Below the pieces are notes generated by a model. That model was not told the origin of the DNA. It saw only the letters and a program-made list of their open reading frames with translations, and ran no database searches. Source: an uncultured Eggerthellaceae bacterium (GTDB taxonomy: Bacteria > Actinomycetota > Coriobacteriia > Coriobacteriales > Eggerthellaceae). From it: DNA of 22,657 nucleotides. Numbering within the stretch: the first letter of the stretch is position 1; every line of letters begins with the position of its first letter. The stretch is taken from NCBI GenBank assembly GCA_934631995.1, contig CAKTYF010000021.1, positions 1-22,657 on the forward strand, written 5' to 3'. Positions 16,385 to 22,657 of this stretch are shown here, in pieces. The position numbers and the translations under genes were made by a program.

Positions 16385-16480
16385 CGCGCCGCACATTTTG
16401 CCCAGACATGATAGGGGTAGAGGGCGGCGGCTCCCGGGTGTTCAAATCAACGCGTTCCCTATTTTGCCCAAACATGATAG
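16379..16480. repeat. Two 36-bp direct repeats upstream of helD
   Basis: 16379-16414 and 16445-16480 share AATCAACGCG, a variable six bases, ATTTTGCCCA, one variable base and ACATGATAG: 30 of 36 identical with a 66-bp period. The proximal copy supplies the -35 hexamer of the helD promoter on the minus strand. They could be regulator-binding sites or copies of a dispersed repeat. Confidence 0.75.
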
Positions 16481-16604
16481 ACGCACCTTGCCGCTGCGCT
16501 CGTGCAGCATGCCAAGCGCTATGGCCCGAGACACGCTGCACCCCGAGCCTCCGCGCGCCACGACGGCGCGCCCAAGGATGACCTGAACGCACCCTCTCAA
16601 GGAG
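16481..16604. other. Intergenic stretch without gene; small GC hairpin
   Basis: No supported open frame. A 7-bp perfect hairpin is formed by GCGCGCC (16553-16559) and GGCGCGC (16565-16571) with a 5-nt loop. At its right end AAGGAG (16599-16604) precedes a TTG that begins the open frame through the repeat element described next. Confidence 0.4.
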
Positions 16605-16825
16605 CATCTTGTCGGAAATTCGGAGCGAAAACGCGCAGATGAACGATACGGGGCAGGTCAGAGAGCTCGAAGAGGGGCTTGCGCGGCACCTGAAGCTCTT
16701 TCAGCCAATCGCGCCCATAAAACCCCAGGTCGCAGATTCCCGCCGGCGGCACATGAACCGGCAACCCCAGCTCCACCTGCCCCGCACCGTCAATCTGGGC
16801 GTTTTTGGCCTGGAAATCCGACAAG
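16605..16825. repeat. Palindromic element copy A (about 220 bp, degenerate inverted ends)
   Basis: The left end (16605-16658, plus) and right end (16775-16825, minus) are imperfect inverted copies of each other: both start near CTTGTCGGA and end CGGGGCAGGT. The interior carries AAACCCCAGGTCGCA at 16720-16734, which recurs in reverse complement in copy B. Copy A therefore lies in the opposite orientation to copy B. From the right end on the minus strand, a TTG-initiated frame reads LSDFQAKNAQIDGAGQV and later CDLGF, matching the corresponding frame of copy B. Confidence 0.65.
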
Positions 16826-17031
16826 CTGGATCAATCGCGGTGCTGGCGTGGCGAGCAGGCTTTCCGCATCTCATTCCAGCACACCCTCCAAGGGGCATCT
16901 TGTCGAAAATCGAAGACGAATATGCAAAATATTCCTGTTCGGGGCAGGTGCCAAACAAGCAATCGCGCACGTTGCGGCCAGCGAAATGTTGCGACCTGGG
17001 GTTTCTTTGGTCAACGGACATGGCAGAGTAG
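16609..17031 (+). CDS. Doubtful 140-residue open frame across both element copies
   Basis: A TTG at 16609 follows AAGGAG with a 4-base gap, and the frame stays open to TAG at 17029. The product would begin LSEIRSENAQMNDTGQV and contain a second, similar SKIEDEYAKYSCSGQV followed by CDLGF. The similarity arises from the repeat arms lying in the same frame. No known domain is recognised, the middle is Arg/Pro/His-rich, and nothing else supports expression. It is recorded because of the good ribosome site and repeated motif, not as a confident gene. Confidence 0.15.
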   Translation: MSEIRSENAQMNDTGQVRELEEGLARHLKLFQPIAPIKPQVADSRRRHMNRQPQLHLPRTVNLGVFGLEIRQAGSIAVLAWRAGFPHLIPAHPPRGILSKIEDEYAKYSCSGQVPNKQSRTLRPAKCCDLGFLWSTDMAE

Positions 17032-17121
17032 GCCAATGAGCCCAAAACACGCCCCTGTTCGGGCTCGACCTACCCCGAACAGGAATATTTTGCACATTGG
17101 GACGAAAAAATCGACAACATG
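16896..17121. repeat. Palindromic element copy B (about 220 bp, 22-bp perfect inverted core)
   Basis: 16923-16944 and 17073-17094 are perfect reverse complements over 22 bp (core CAAAATATTCCTGTTCGGGG), and 27 bp match with one mismatch. The outer parts (TTGTCGA... and ...TCGACAA) are also inverted. The interior has TGCGACCTGGGGTTT at 16990-17004, the exact reverse complement of a segment in copy A, and a 6-bp hairpin GAGCCC/GGGCTC near 17038-17066. No transposase or complete gene is present. Confidence 0.75.
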
Positions 17122-17170
17122 ACCCTAAATGCCCCACGCTTGCTGAGTCAAAGAAGCTGTACGCCAAAAC

Positions 17171-18568
17171 CTATGCGTAACGGGAAGTAACGCGGTGCTC
17201 GCGCAGGCGCAAAAATCCGCCTGGCTCCAACGGCGCGTCACTTAAGAACGTGTAGCGCGCCATGGCTCGATTTGCCACCTCAACGGAAACGGGCATTGGA
17301 TCGCCTGCTGCGTTCTCAGAAATCCACGTGAGCTGCGAAACCGTCACATGGGCAGGAGGGATATGAGGAACAAGCGCTTCCAGAACATCGCCTTCCGCAA
17401 AACGGTTGTGGCAAACCGCCGTAATCAGCCACTTTCCTGCTGCGCCATCGCGCGGAGCCGCCGGCGTGCCAGCAGCATCGGAGGCGTCATCAATCGCTAC
17501 ACCCGCATCAGCAGGACCAGCGGCCCCATCGGTCACTGCACCTGCGCCGGCGCTAGCAACCATATCGCTAGCAACAGCGCAACCAGCCGCATCTGCCCCA
17601 CCAGCGGGTTCGCAGGCAACAATGTCCGCCACATGAAGGCACGTCTGCTCGTAGCCATCGGTTTCAACCGACTGATGAGCCGGCCCAAAGAAAAAGCCCG
17701 TTGAGTACGGACGATGCGACACGGTATCAAGCTCTTCTTCGAAATCAGCGGGATCGGCACCATCGAGTACCTGGCGATACGCGTTCACAATGGTCGCCAC
17801 GTAAAACGCCTTCTTGTTGCGCCCCTCAATCTTGATGGAATCGATGCCTGCCGCTTCCATCTCGCGCACGTGCGCCAGCATATTCATATCCTGCGCGTTC
17901 ATGATGAACGTGCCCGTTTCGTCTTCCTCGATGGGAAAGTGCTGGCCAGGGCGCTTTTCTTCTTCCAGCGTATACATCCAACGACACGGTTGCGTGCAAT
18001 GTCCGCGGTTGCCGCTACGTCCCGTAAGGTACGAGCTAATCAGGCATCGGCCAGAAACCGCCATGCACATAGAGCCGTGCGCGAACGTCTCGACTTTCAT
18101 ATCGGCAGGCAATGCGGCCTTGAGCGCGGCAATTTCCGCCAGGCTCATTTCTCGCGCGCACACCACGCGCCGCGCGCCCATCTCATACCACGCCAACGCC
18201 GCTTGCGCATTGCTCACCGACGCCTGCGTGCTCACATGGTATTCGCAATGCGGGGCATATTGGCGCGCCAGGCGAAGGGCGCCCAAGTCGCTGATGATCA
18301 GCGCATCCACGTCCGCAGCGTCAAGCGCCCGCAAATATTCGGGAAGTGTTTCCAAGTCGGAATCGCTCATCAAAATGTTACACGTCACATGAACGGAAAC
18401 GCCCGCAGCATGCGCGATTTCCACCGCGCGCGGGATATCGGAAAGGGAGAAATTCGTGGCGCGCGCACGCATACCGAAGCGGTCGGCCGCTAGATACACG
18501 GCATCGGCACCGAACTTGATTGCAGCTTCTAGCTGGGAAAACCCGCCCGCCGGAGCCAACAATTCCAT
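17171..18568 (-). CDS. U32 family protein (peptidase U32 / TrhP-RlhA-type RNA hydroxylation)
   Basis: The 465-residue protein starts MELLAPAGGFSQLEAAIKFGADAVYLA, the usual opening of U32 proteins. It carries the signature ETFAHGSMCMAVSGRCLISS near 160-179 and GRSGNRGHCTQPCR (183-196). The four cysteines C168, C175, C191 and C195 match the Fe-S ligands described for U32 members. Well-studied relatives act in tRNA or rRNA hydroxylation (TrhP, RlhA) or ubiquinone hydroxylation (UbiU/V) rather than as proteases; which applies cannot be decided. An Ala/Gly/Asp-rich insertion of about 50 residues (roughly 333-385) interrupts the C-terminal region, which resumes with KWLITAVCHNRFAEGD and ends in a beta-rich tail. 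The ATG at 18568 follows GAAAGGAAG. It is separated from cysS by a long hairpin and so probably has its own promoter. Confidence 0.9.
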   Translation of the reverse strand: MELLAPAGGFSQLEAAIKFGADAVYLAADRFGMRARATNFSLSDIPRAVEIAHAAGVSVHVTCNILMSDSDLETLPEYLRALDAADVDALIISDLGALRLARQYAPHCEYHVSTQASVSNAQAALAWYEMGARRVVCAREMSLAEIAALKAALPADMKVETFAHGSMCMAVSGRCLISSYLTGRSGNRGHCTQPCRWMYTLEEEKRPGQHFPIEEDETGTFIMNAQDMNMLAHVREMEAAGIDSIKIEGRNKKAFYVATIVNAYRQVLDGADPADFEEELDTVSHRPYSTGFFFGPAHQSVETDGYEQTCLHVADIVACEPAGGADAAGCAVASDMVASAGAGAVTDGAAGPADAGVAIDDASDAAGTPAAPRDGAAGKWLITAVCHNRFAEGDVLEALVPHIPPAHVTVSQLTWISENAAGDPMPVSVEVANRAMARYTFLSDAPLEPGGFLRLREHRVTSRYA

Positions 18569-18656
18569 TGATTTCTTCCTTTCTTCTCCCCGTAAACTAA
18601 GGGACGTTTAACGACAAAATTTCAAGACAGGAACCTGCCTTTTAGCAACAAGAACA

Positions 18657-18775
18657 ATCTGGCGGCGAAGGGTTGAGACGAACGTGCGACGCCTTGGATA
18701 AGTTGAGCGAGCCCCAAGCCCCCTGCAGCATTATCCAGGCAGAGTACGTTCGCCGAATGCCCTTCGCCGCCAGAT
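18657..18775. ncRNA. 119-nt extended stem-loop between cysS and the U32 gene
   Basis: A 16-bp perfect outer stem pairs 18657-18672 (ATCTGGCGGCGAAGGG) with 18760-18775. Inside, GAACGT (18679-18684) pairs with ACGTTC (18746-18751), then GCCTTGGATAA (18691-18701) with TTATCCAGGC (18731-18740, one bulge), leaving a roughly 29-nt apical region. On the minus strand the structure is followed by TTGTTCTTGTT, so it may end the cysS transcript. Its size and internal bulges exceed a simple terminator. It could instead be a small structured RNA, a leader of the U32 mRNA, or a MITE. It lacks the conserved apical loop of SRP RNA. Confidence 0.6.
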
Positions 18776-18796
18776 ACCCACTAAGATAAGCAGCGA

Positions 18797-20317
18797 TTAG
18801 CCGTTAAACGTCACGCGCGCCCCTTGAGCCGTGTCCTCAATAACGAATCCCAACTCGCTCAAACCGTTGCGCACGGCATCGGCAACCGCCCAGTTCTTCT
18901 CCTTGCGGGCGGCAGCGCGCGCATCAAGCAGCGCCTGAGCCGCAGCGGCCTTATCGGCGCCATCGTAACCGGCAAGCTCTGCCGCCAAAGCCAGAACAGC
19001 CTCGGGATACGCAGCGCCTTCATCGGATGCATCCGCGGCGGCAACATCAATGCCAAAGACGCCCATAAGCTCCACAATAGCCTGACGAGCTGCGGAAACA
19101 ACCGCAACATCGGCAGTGGAAATAGCACCCGCAGCCGTTGCAGCGTTCACCGCCGCAACCAGGCTAAACACCGCACCCAATGCCTCGGGAGCGTTGAAGT
19201 CGTCATCCATGGACGAAACGAAATCCTCGCGCGCGGTAGCAACAGCGGCCTCAAGCGCAGCGGAATCAACGGCAGCTTTGCCCTCGGCGGCGTTTGCCAG
19301 CAGCCAATCCAGATTCTTCACCGCGTTCTGAATGCGCGTCAAGGCGGCGTCGGCCTCGCTCAAGCGCTGGTCGCCAAACACCAGCGGGCTGCGGTAATGC
19401 GTTTGCAGCATGAGCATGCGCAGCGCCTCCGGACGCACAATTTCCAGCGCTTCGTACAGCATCAGGAAGTTGTTCAGCGACTTGCTCATCTTCTCTGCTT
19501 CACCGGTTTCCGCGTTGGCGATTTGCAGCATGCCCGAATGCATCCAGTTGTTGCTGAACGTGCAATCATACGCAGCCTCGGACTGCGCGCGTTCGTTTTC
19601 ATGATGCGGGAACACCAGGTCAGAGCCGCCACCGTGAATATCGAACGGCAGACCCAAATACTTGTGGCTCATGGCGGAGCATTCAATGTGCCAGCCCGGA
19701 CGCCCCTTGCCCCACGGCGAATCCCACGACGGCTCGCCCGGCTTTGCAGCCTTCCACAATGCGAAATCCAGCGGGTCGCGCTTGCGATCCTCCAAGCCCT
19801 GGCCATCGGCGCGCAGCTCGCGATGCCCCGCTTCCATCTCATCGATGTTGCGACCGGAAAGCTGCCCGTACGCAGGATACGAGCGCACCGCGTAGTACAC
19901 GTCGCCTTCCACTTCGTAGGCGTGACCCTTCTCGATAAGCAGGCTGACCAGCTTAATCATCTCGTCAATTTCCTCGGTAGCCTTCGGGCGCACCGTGGGG
20001 TCCAAAACGCCCACGGCATGCATGTCATCGATGAACGCCTGCGTATATTCGGCGGCAACTTCGGCCGCGCTGCGGCCTTCCTCGTTCGCGCGCTTGATTA
20101 TCTTGTCATCAACGTCGGTCACGTTCTGCACGAACGTCACGTCGTAGCCGCGCCACATAAGGTAACGGCGAATGATGTCGAAGGAGATGAACGTACGCGC
20201 ATTGCCAATGTGAATGCGGTTATACACCGTGGGGCCGCACACGTACATGCCGATTTTACCAGGGGTAATAGGCTCCAGTTCAACTTTAGAACGCGTTTGC
20301 GTGTTATAGATTTTCAT
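18797..20317 (-). CDS. cysS: Cysteinyl-tRNA synthetase
   Basis: This class I synthetase charges tRNA-Cys. The 506-residue protein has MYVCGPTVYNRIHIGNART (24-42) with zinc ligand C27 and the HIGH-type HIGN (36-39), TDVDDKIIKRA (67-77), GWHIECSAMS (208-217, C213), DIHGGGSDLVFPHHENE (226-242, H238) and KMSKS (276-280). The C-terminal anticodon-side region is Ala-rich (about 350-480) yet ends in the usual AAARKEKNWAVADAVRNGL. The start ATG at 20317 follows AAAGGC. It lies 105 bp after ispF in the same orientation, an ispD-ispF-cysS order common in Actinobacteria and Firmicutes. Confidence 0.97.
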   Translation of the reverse strand: MKIYNTQTRSKVELEPITPGKIGMYVCGPTVYNRIHIGNARTFISFDIIRRYLMWRGYDVTFVQNVTDVDDKIIKRANEEGRSAAEVAAEYTQAFIDDMHAVGVLDPTVRPKATEEIDEMIKLVSLLIEKGHAYEVEGDVYYAVRSYPAYGQLSGRNIDEMEAGHRELRADGQGLEDRKRDPLDFALWKAAKPGEPSWDSPWGKGRPGWHIECSAMSHKYLGLPFDIHGGGSDLVFPHHENERAQSEAAYDCTFSNNWMHSGMLQIANAETGEAEKMSKSLNNFLMLYEALEIVRPEALRMLMLQTHYRSPLVFGDQRLSEADAALTRIQNAVKNLDWLLANAAEGKAAVDSAALEAAVATAREDFVSSMDDDFNAPEALGAVFSLVAAVNAATAAGAISTADVAVVSAARQAIVELMGVFGIDVAAADASDEGAAYPEAVLALAAELAGYDGADKAAAAQALLDARAAARKEKNWAVADAVRNGLSELGFVIEDTAQGARVTFNG

Positions 20318-20422
20318 TATCGTAGCCTTTCGGTTAGAAGGTTCGGAAGCAATAGTGCAGCGGAGGTCGGTCGTTCAGGCCCTGTTTGCGAAACTCGCCA
20401 AGGGTTGCTCGGCGAACGTCGC

Positions 20423-20950
20423 TTAGGCCTGCATACATCGACAAACCAAACAGCTGCATGTGGCAGAAATACCTTCCTCGCGACCCTCGAACCCCAAATG
20501 CTCGGTCGTAGTGGCTTTCACGCCCACGTTTTCCGCAGGGATGCCCATTGCCTGCGCCAAATTCGCGCGCATCTGATCGCGATACGGCGAAAGTTTCGGC
20601 CTCTGAGCTGCAATAACGCTGTCAACGTCAATAATCTCGAAACCTTCATCGCGCACTTTCTGCGCCACCGCGCCCAAAAGCTTCAAAGAATCGGCACCTT
20701 CGTAGGCGGGGTCGGTATCGGGAAAAAGCTTGCCAATGTCACCGCCGCGAATGGCGCCCAAAAGCGCATCGGCAACGGCATGTGCCAATACATCGGCATC
20801 GGAGTGACCCAAAAGCCCCTGTTCATGAGGGATATCAACGCCACCCAATATCAGCTTGCGCTCCGGCGCGAAAGCATGAACGTCCATACCCTGCCCCACG
20901 TGCAGTCGAGCGAAATCTCCCAAGCGTTCTTGTCGTTGCAGTTCATCCAT
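20423..20950 (-). CDS. ispF: 2-C-methyl-D-erythritol 2,4-cyclodiphosphate synthase
   Basis: IspF cyclises CDP-methylerythritol 2-phosphate in the MEP isoprenoid pathway. In the 175-residue protein, HVGQGMDVHAF (17-27) supplies zinc ligands D23 and H25, GHSDADVLAHAV (48-59) supplies H57, and IRGGDIGKLFPDTD (67-80) and ATTTEHLGFEGREEG near the C-terminus are the remaining signatures. The ATG at 20950 is chosen: it lies four bases after the ispD stop, with AAGAAG at the end of ispD as ribosome site. In-frame ATGs at 20977 and 20992 would overlap ispD and lack a ribosome site. The Cys-rich end (ATCSCLVCRCMQA) is longer and richer in cysteine than usual. Confidence 0.94.
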   Translation of the reverse strand: MDELQRQERLGDFARLHVGQGMDVHAFAPERKLILGGVDIPHEQGLLGHSDADVLAHAVADALLGAIRGGDIGKLFPDTDPAYEGADSLKLLGAVAQKVRDEGFEIIDVDSVIAAQRPKLSPYRDQMRANLAQAMGIPAENVGVKATTTEHLGFEGREEGISATCSCLVCRCMQA

Positions 20951-20954
20951 GACG

Positions 20955-21785
20955 CTAATCTTCTTTTCCGTCTTCATTGCGAAGCGCGGCAATGGCCGCC
21001 GCCAGCAGCAGATAATCTTCAGGCACCGTAAGCTTGATGTTGTCGCGCTTGCCCTCGACCACCATCACGCGACCGCCCAAGCGCTCGATAAGCGATGAGT
21101 CGTCGGTGCCAGAAAAGCCATCGTACAAGGCCGATGCGTGCGCACGACGATACATGCCCGTGCGGAAAATCTGCGGCGTTTGCGCATTCCAGAACGCGCG
21201 ACGATCGGGCGTGCCCACAATCACGCCGTTTTCGACCATCTTCAACGTGTCGATGGCCGGCGTGGCCACAATCACGCCATCCGCGTCCAAACTGCCCTTG
21301 ATGGTGTTCAGCGCGTGTGTGACCAGCCGCGGCGTAATCAGCGGACGCGCGCCATCGTGAATGACGGTGAACTCATACGTGTCCGGCACACATTCCAGTC
21401 CCGAAAACGCTGACTCTTGGCGCGAGTCGCCCGAGTCCGCCAGTACAATGGGCGTTACGAAATCGAACGGATCAATAGCAGTCTGCGCATACTCATCGCG
21501 ACGCGCCTTCGGGCACACCACCACAATAAGTCCAATGTCGGCCACTGCATCAAGCGTTTCGATCGACCAGGTGAGAAGCGGTTTTCCCGCAATATCGATG
21601 AGCTGCTTGCCGCCCGATTCGCCAAAACGCTCGCCCGAGCCACCCGCCAGCACCACCGCCGCGGCGCTGGCATTTTTCGCCACGCACCCCGCGTATTCAA
21701 CGTTATCCTGGTCAGACGACGCGCCCACCAGCTGCGTAATCAAATCGAAAATCCGATTGTTATCTTTATACGCCATTCGGCCCAT
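20955..21785 (-). CDS. ispD: 2-C-methyl-D-erythritol 4-phosphate cytidylyltransferase
   Basis: IspD couples CTP to methylerythritol 4-phosphate, the third step of the MEP pathway. The 276-residue protein shows AAVVLAGGSGERFG (42-55), GGKQL (58-62), VIHDGARPLI, PDRRAFWNAQTPQIFR, FSGTDDSSLIERLG and VEGKRDNIKLTVPEDYLL, which together are diagnostic. About 40 residues precede the nucleotide-binding loop, where the family usually has only a few. The start at 21785 is supported by AAAGGAATGTC immediately before it. The stop is four bases from ispF, indicating coupled translation. clpC lies 108 bp upstream in the same direction. Confidence 0.95.
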   Translation of the reverse strand: MGRMAYKDNNRIFDLITQLVGASSDQDNVEYAGCVAKNASAAAVVLAGGSGERFGESGGKQLIDIAGKPLLTWSIETLDAVADIGLIVVVCPKARRDEYAQTAIDPFDFVTPIVLADSGDSRQESAFSGLECVPDTYEFTVIHDGARPLITPRLVTHALNTIKGSLDADGVIVATPAIDTLKMVENGVIVGTPDRRAFWNAQTPQIFRTGMYRRAHASALYDGFSGTDDSSLIERLGGRVMVVEGKRDNIKLTVPEDYLLLAAAIAALRNEDGKED

Positions 21786-21893
21786 GACATTCCTTTTTCT
21801 GTTCCCTATTCCATTGGGGAAGGCACGCGCCGATTACCTGCCCGCGCGCTATCTCTTCCCCGCTTGCGCCGTTTCATCGCTGCCCGCGTCCCG

Positions 21894-22657
21894 CTAGTCT
21901 ACCGCACCGTCGTCCGCGGCGCCACCGGGAGTGCCGGCACCTGCCGCACCCAAGTTGTATTGCGTGAGCAGCAGCTCCGTTTCGCGCGCAATGTTGTCGC
22001 GCTTGCGCGGCGCGGGGATGGTCCCTTCACCCTGCTTGAACGTGAGCTCCTCGCCCTCCAGGTCCACCTGGATAACCGAGCCGCTGGTCCACTTCCCTTC
22101 CAGGATCTGCTCGGACAGCGGATCTTCCAGCAAACGCTGGATAGCGCGACGCAGCGGACGCGCACCGAACGTCACATCGGTGCCTTCCTTCGCCACGAAC
22201 TTCAATGCCTCGTCGCTTAGGTTGATGGTCATGTTCAGCGCAATCAGACGCTGACGCAGGTCGTCCACCATCAGCGACACAATCTGGGAAATCTCGGCAG
22301 ACGTCAAGCTCTTGAACACGATGATCTCGTCCAAACGGTTCAAGAATTCCGGGCGGAATGTGCGCTTGAGCTCGGTCATTACGCGGTTCTTGATTTCCTT
22401 GTCGGAAAGACCCACGTTCTCGCTGCCCGAGAAGCCCAGCGTTTGCGTTTGCGCAATTTCGTGCGCGCCCACGTTGCTAGTCATAATGATGACTGTGTTG
22501 CGGAAGTCCACCGAGCGACCCTGGCTATCGGTCAGGCGACCTTCTTCCAGAATTTGCAGCAAAATGTTGAAGACATCGGGGTGCGCCTTCTCGATCTCGT
22601 CGAACAGCACCACCGAGTACGGGCGCTGACGCACGGCCTTCGTAAGCTGGCCGCCCT
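21894..22657 (-). CDS. clpC: ATP-dependent Clp protease ATP-binding subunit ClpC (C-terminal part, 5' end outside window)
   Basis: The frame is open to the right window edge and gives the last 254 residues. It starts GGQLTKAVRQRPYSVVLFDEIEKAH, the second AAA+ module with Walker B LFDEIE. It continues through GRLTDSQGRSVDFRNTVIIM, TSNVG and PEFLNRLDEIIVF, then the ClpB_D2-small domain (TFGARPLRRAIQRLLEDPLSE). The QLTKAVRQRPYS text fits ClpC better than ClpB or ClpX. The tail after VDLEGEELTF is Gly/Ala-rich and ends GGAADDGAVD. ClpC unfolds substrates for the ClpP protease. It precedes ispD by 108 bp, a gap with only a weak TTCCC/GGGAA hairpin, so read-through is possible. Confidence 0.93.
   Translation of the reverse strand, partial: GGQLTKAVRQRPYSVVLFDEIEKAHPDVFNILLQILEEGRLTDSQGRSVDFRNTVIIMTSNVGAHEIAQTQTLGFSGSENVGLSDKEIKNRVMTELKRTFRPEFLNRLDEIIVFKSLTSAEISQIVSLMVDDLRQRLIALNMTINLSDEALKFVAKEGTDVTFGARPLRRAIQRLLEDPLSEQILEGKWTSGSVIQVDLEGEELTFKQGEGTIPAPRKRDNIARETELLLTQYNLGAAGAGTPGGAADDGAVD

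Noticed and set aside
16379..17121. CRISPR array or integron attC sites
   Set aside because: Repeats are few, of different types and orientations, unevenly spaced, and no cas or integrase gene is nearby.
18657..18775. SRP (4.5S) RNA or 6S RNA
   Set aside because: The conserved SRP apical GGAAG/GCAGC loop is absent, and the structure is shorter than 6S RNA with no promoter-like central bubble that I can identify.
18824..21031. A 735-residue open frame on the plus strand across cysS, ispF and part of ispD
   Set aside because: It lies antisense to three well-supported genes and has no recognisable domain.

Overview
The window is chromosomal DNA from a GC-rich bacterium, most likely an actinobacterium and plausibly a member of the Coriobacteriia (Slackia, Eggerthella or Collinsella type). 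Reasons: strong GGAGG-type ribosome sites, GTG and TTG starts, long antisense open frames caused by GC-rich codon use, an aspartate kinase with an actinobacterial-style internal beta-subunit start, a HelD helicase, and an isoprenoid MEP-pathway ispD-ispF pair next to cysS. The lineage is an inference; there is no rRNA or tRNA gene here to prove it. Almost all content is core housekeeping. I see no prophage, CRISPR array, transposase or tRNA.

Layout. 1-286: Pro/Ala-rich 3' end of a plus-strand gene. 266-1216 (-): zinc-dependent phospholipase C-like protein, whose 3' end overlaps the first gene. 1465-2697 (+): UMF1-type MFS transporter, then a terminator and a 19-bp perfect inverted repeat. 3153-5555 (+): ask-asd, the first two steps of the aspartate family pathway. 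5572-5745: nested inverted repeat around a bidirectional terminator. 5776-6408 (-): DUF47/PhoU-like protein. 6587-13679 (-): recJ-helicase fusion, rel and MBL-fold hydrolase, all read leftward; rel and the MBL gene overlap by one base. 13800-14105: extremely GC-rich repeat block. 14107-16317 (-): helD with a well-formed promoter. 16379-17121: non-coding repeat field. 17171-18568 (-): U32 protein. 18657-18775: long stem-loop. 18797-22657 (-): clpC (partial), ispD, ispF, cysS, read leftward in that order.

How the genes fit together. ask and asd form a biosynthetic operon for lysine, threonine, methionine and diaminopimelate. rel (stringent response), RecJ-helicase (DNA repair) and HelD (RNA polymerase recycling) are information-processing and stress genes. 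ispD and ispF catalyse separate steps of the MEP pathway and are translationally close. cysS and clpC are translation and proteostasis genes.

The least ordinary features are: (i) a RecJ polypeptide with a whole RecQ-like helicase placed between its nuclease core and a C-terminal domain; (ii) a field of at least two opposed copies of a roughly 220-bp palindromic element between helD and the U32 gene, whose arms keep the same reading frame; (iii) a 35-bp inverted repeat, each arm itself palindromic, bracketing a terminator after asd; (iv) a 119-nt extended hairpin between cysS and the U32 gene; (v) an Ala/Glu-rich N-terminal extension of about 170 residues on Rel, encoded partly by 9-bp tandem repeats.
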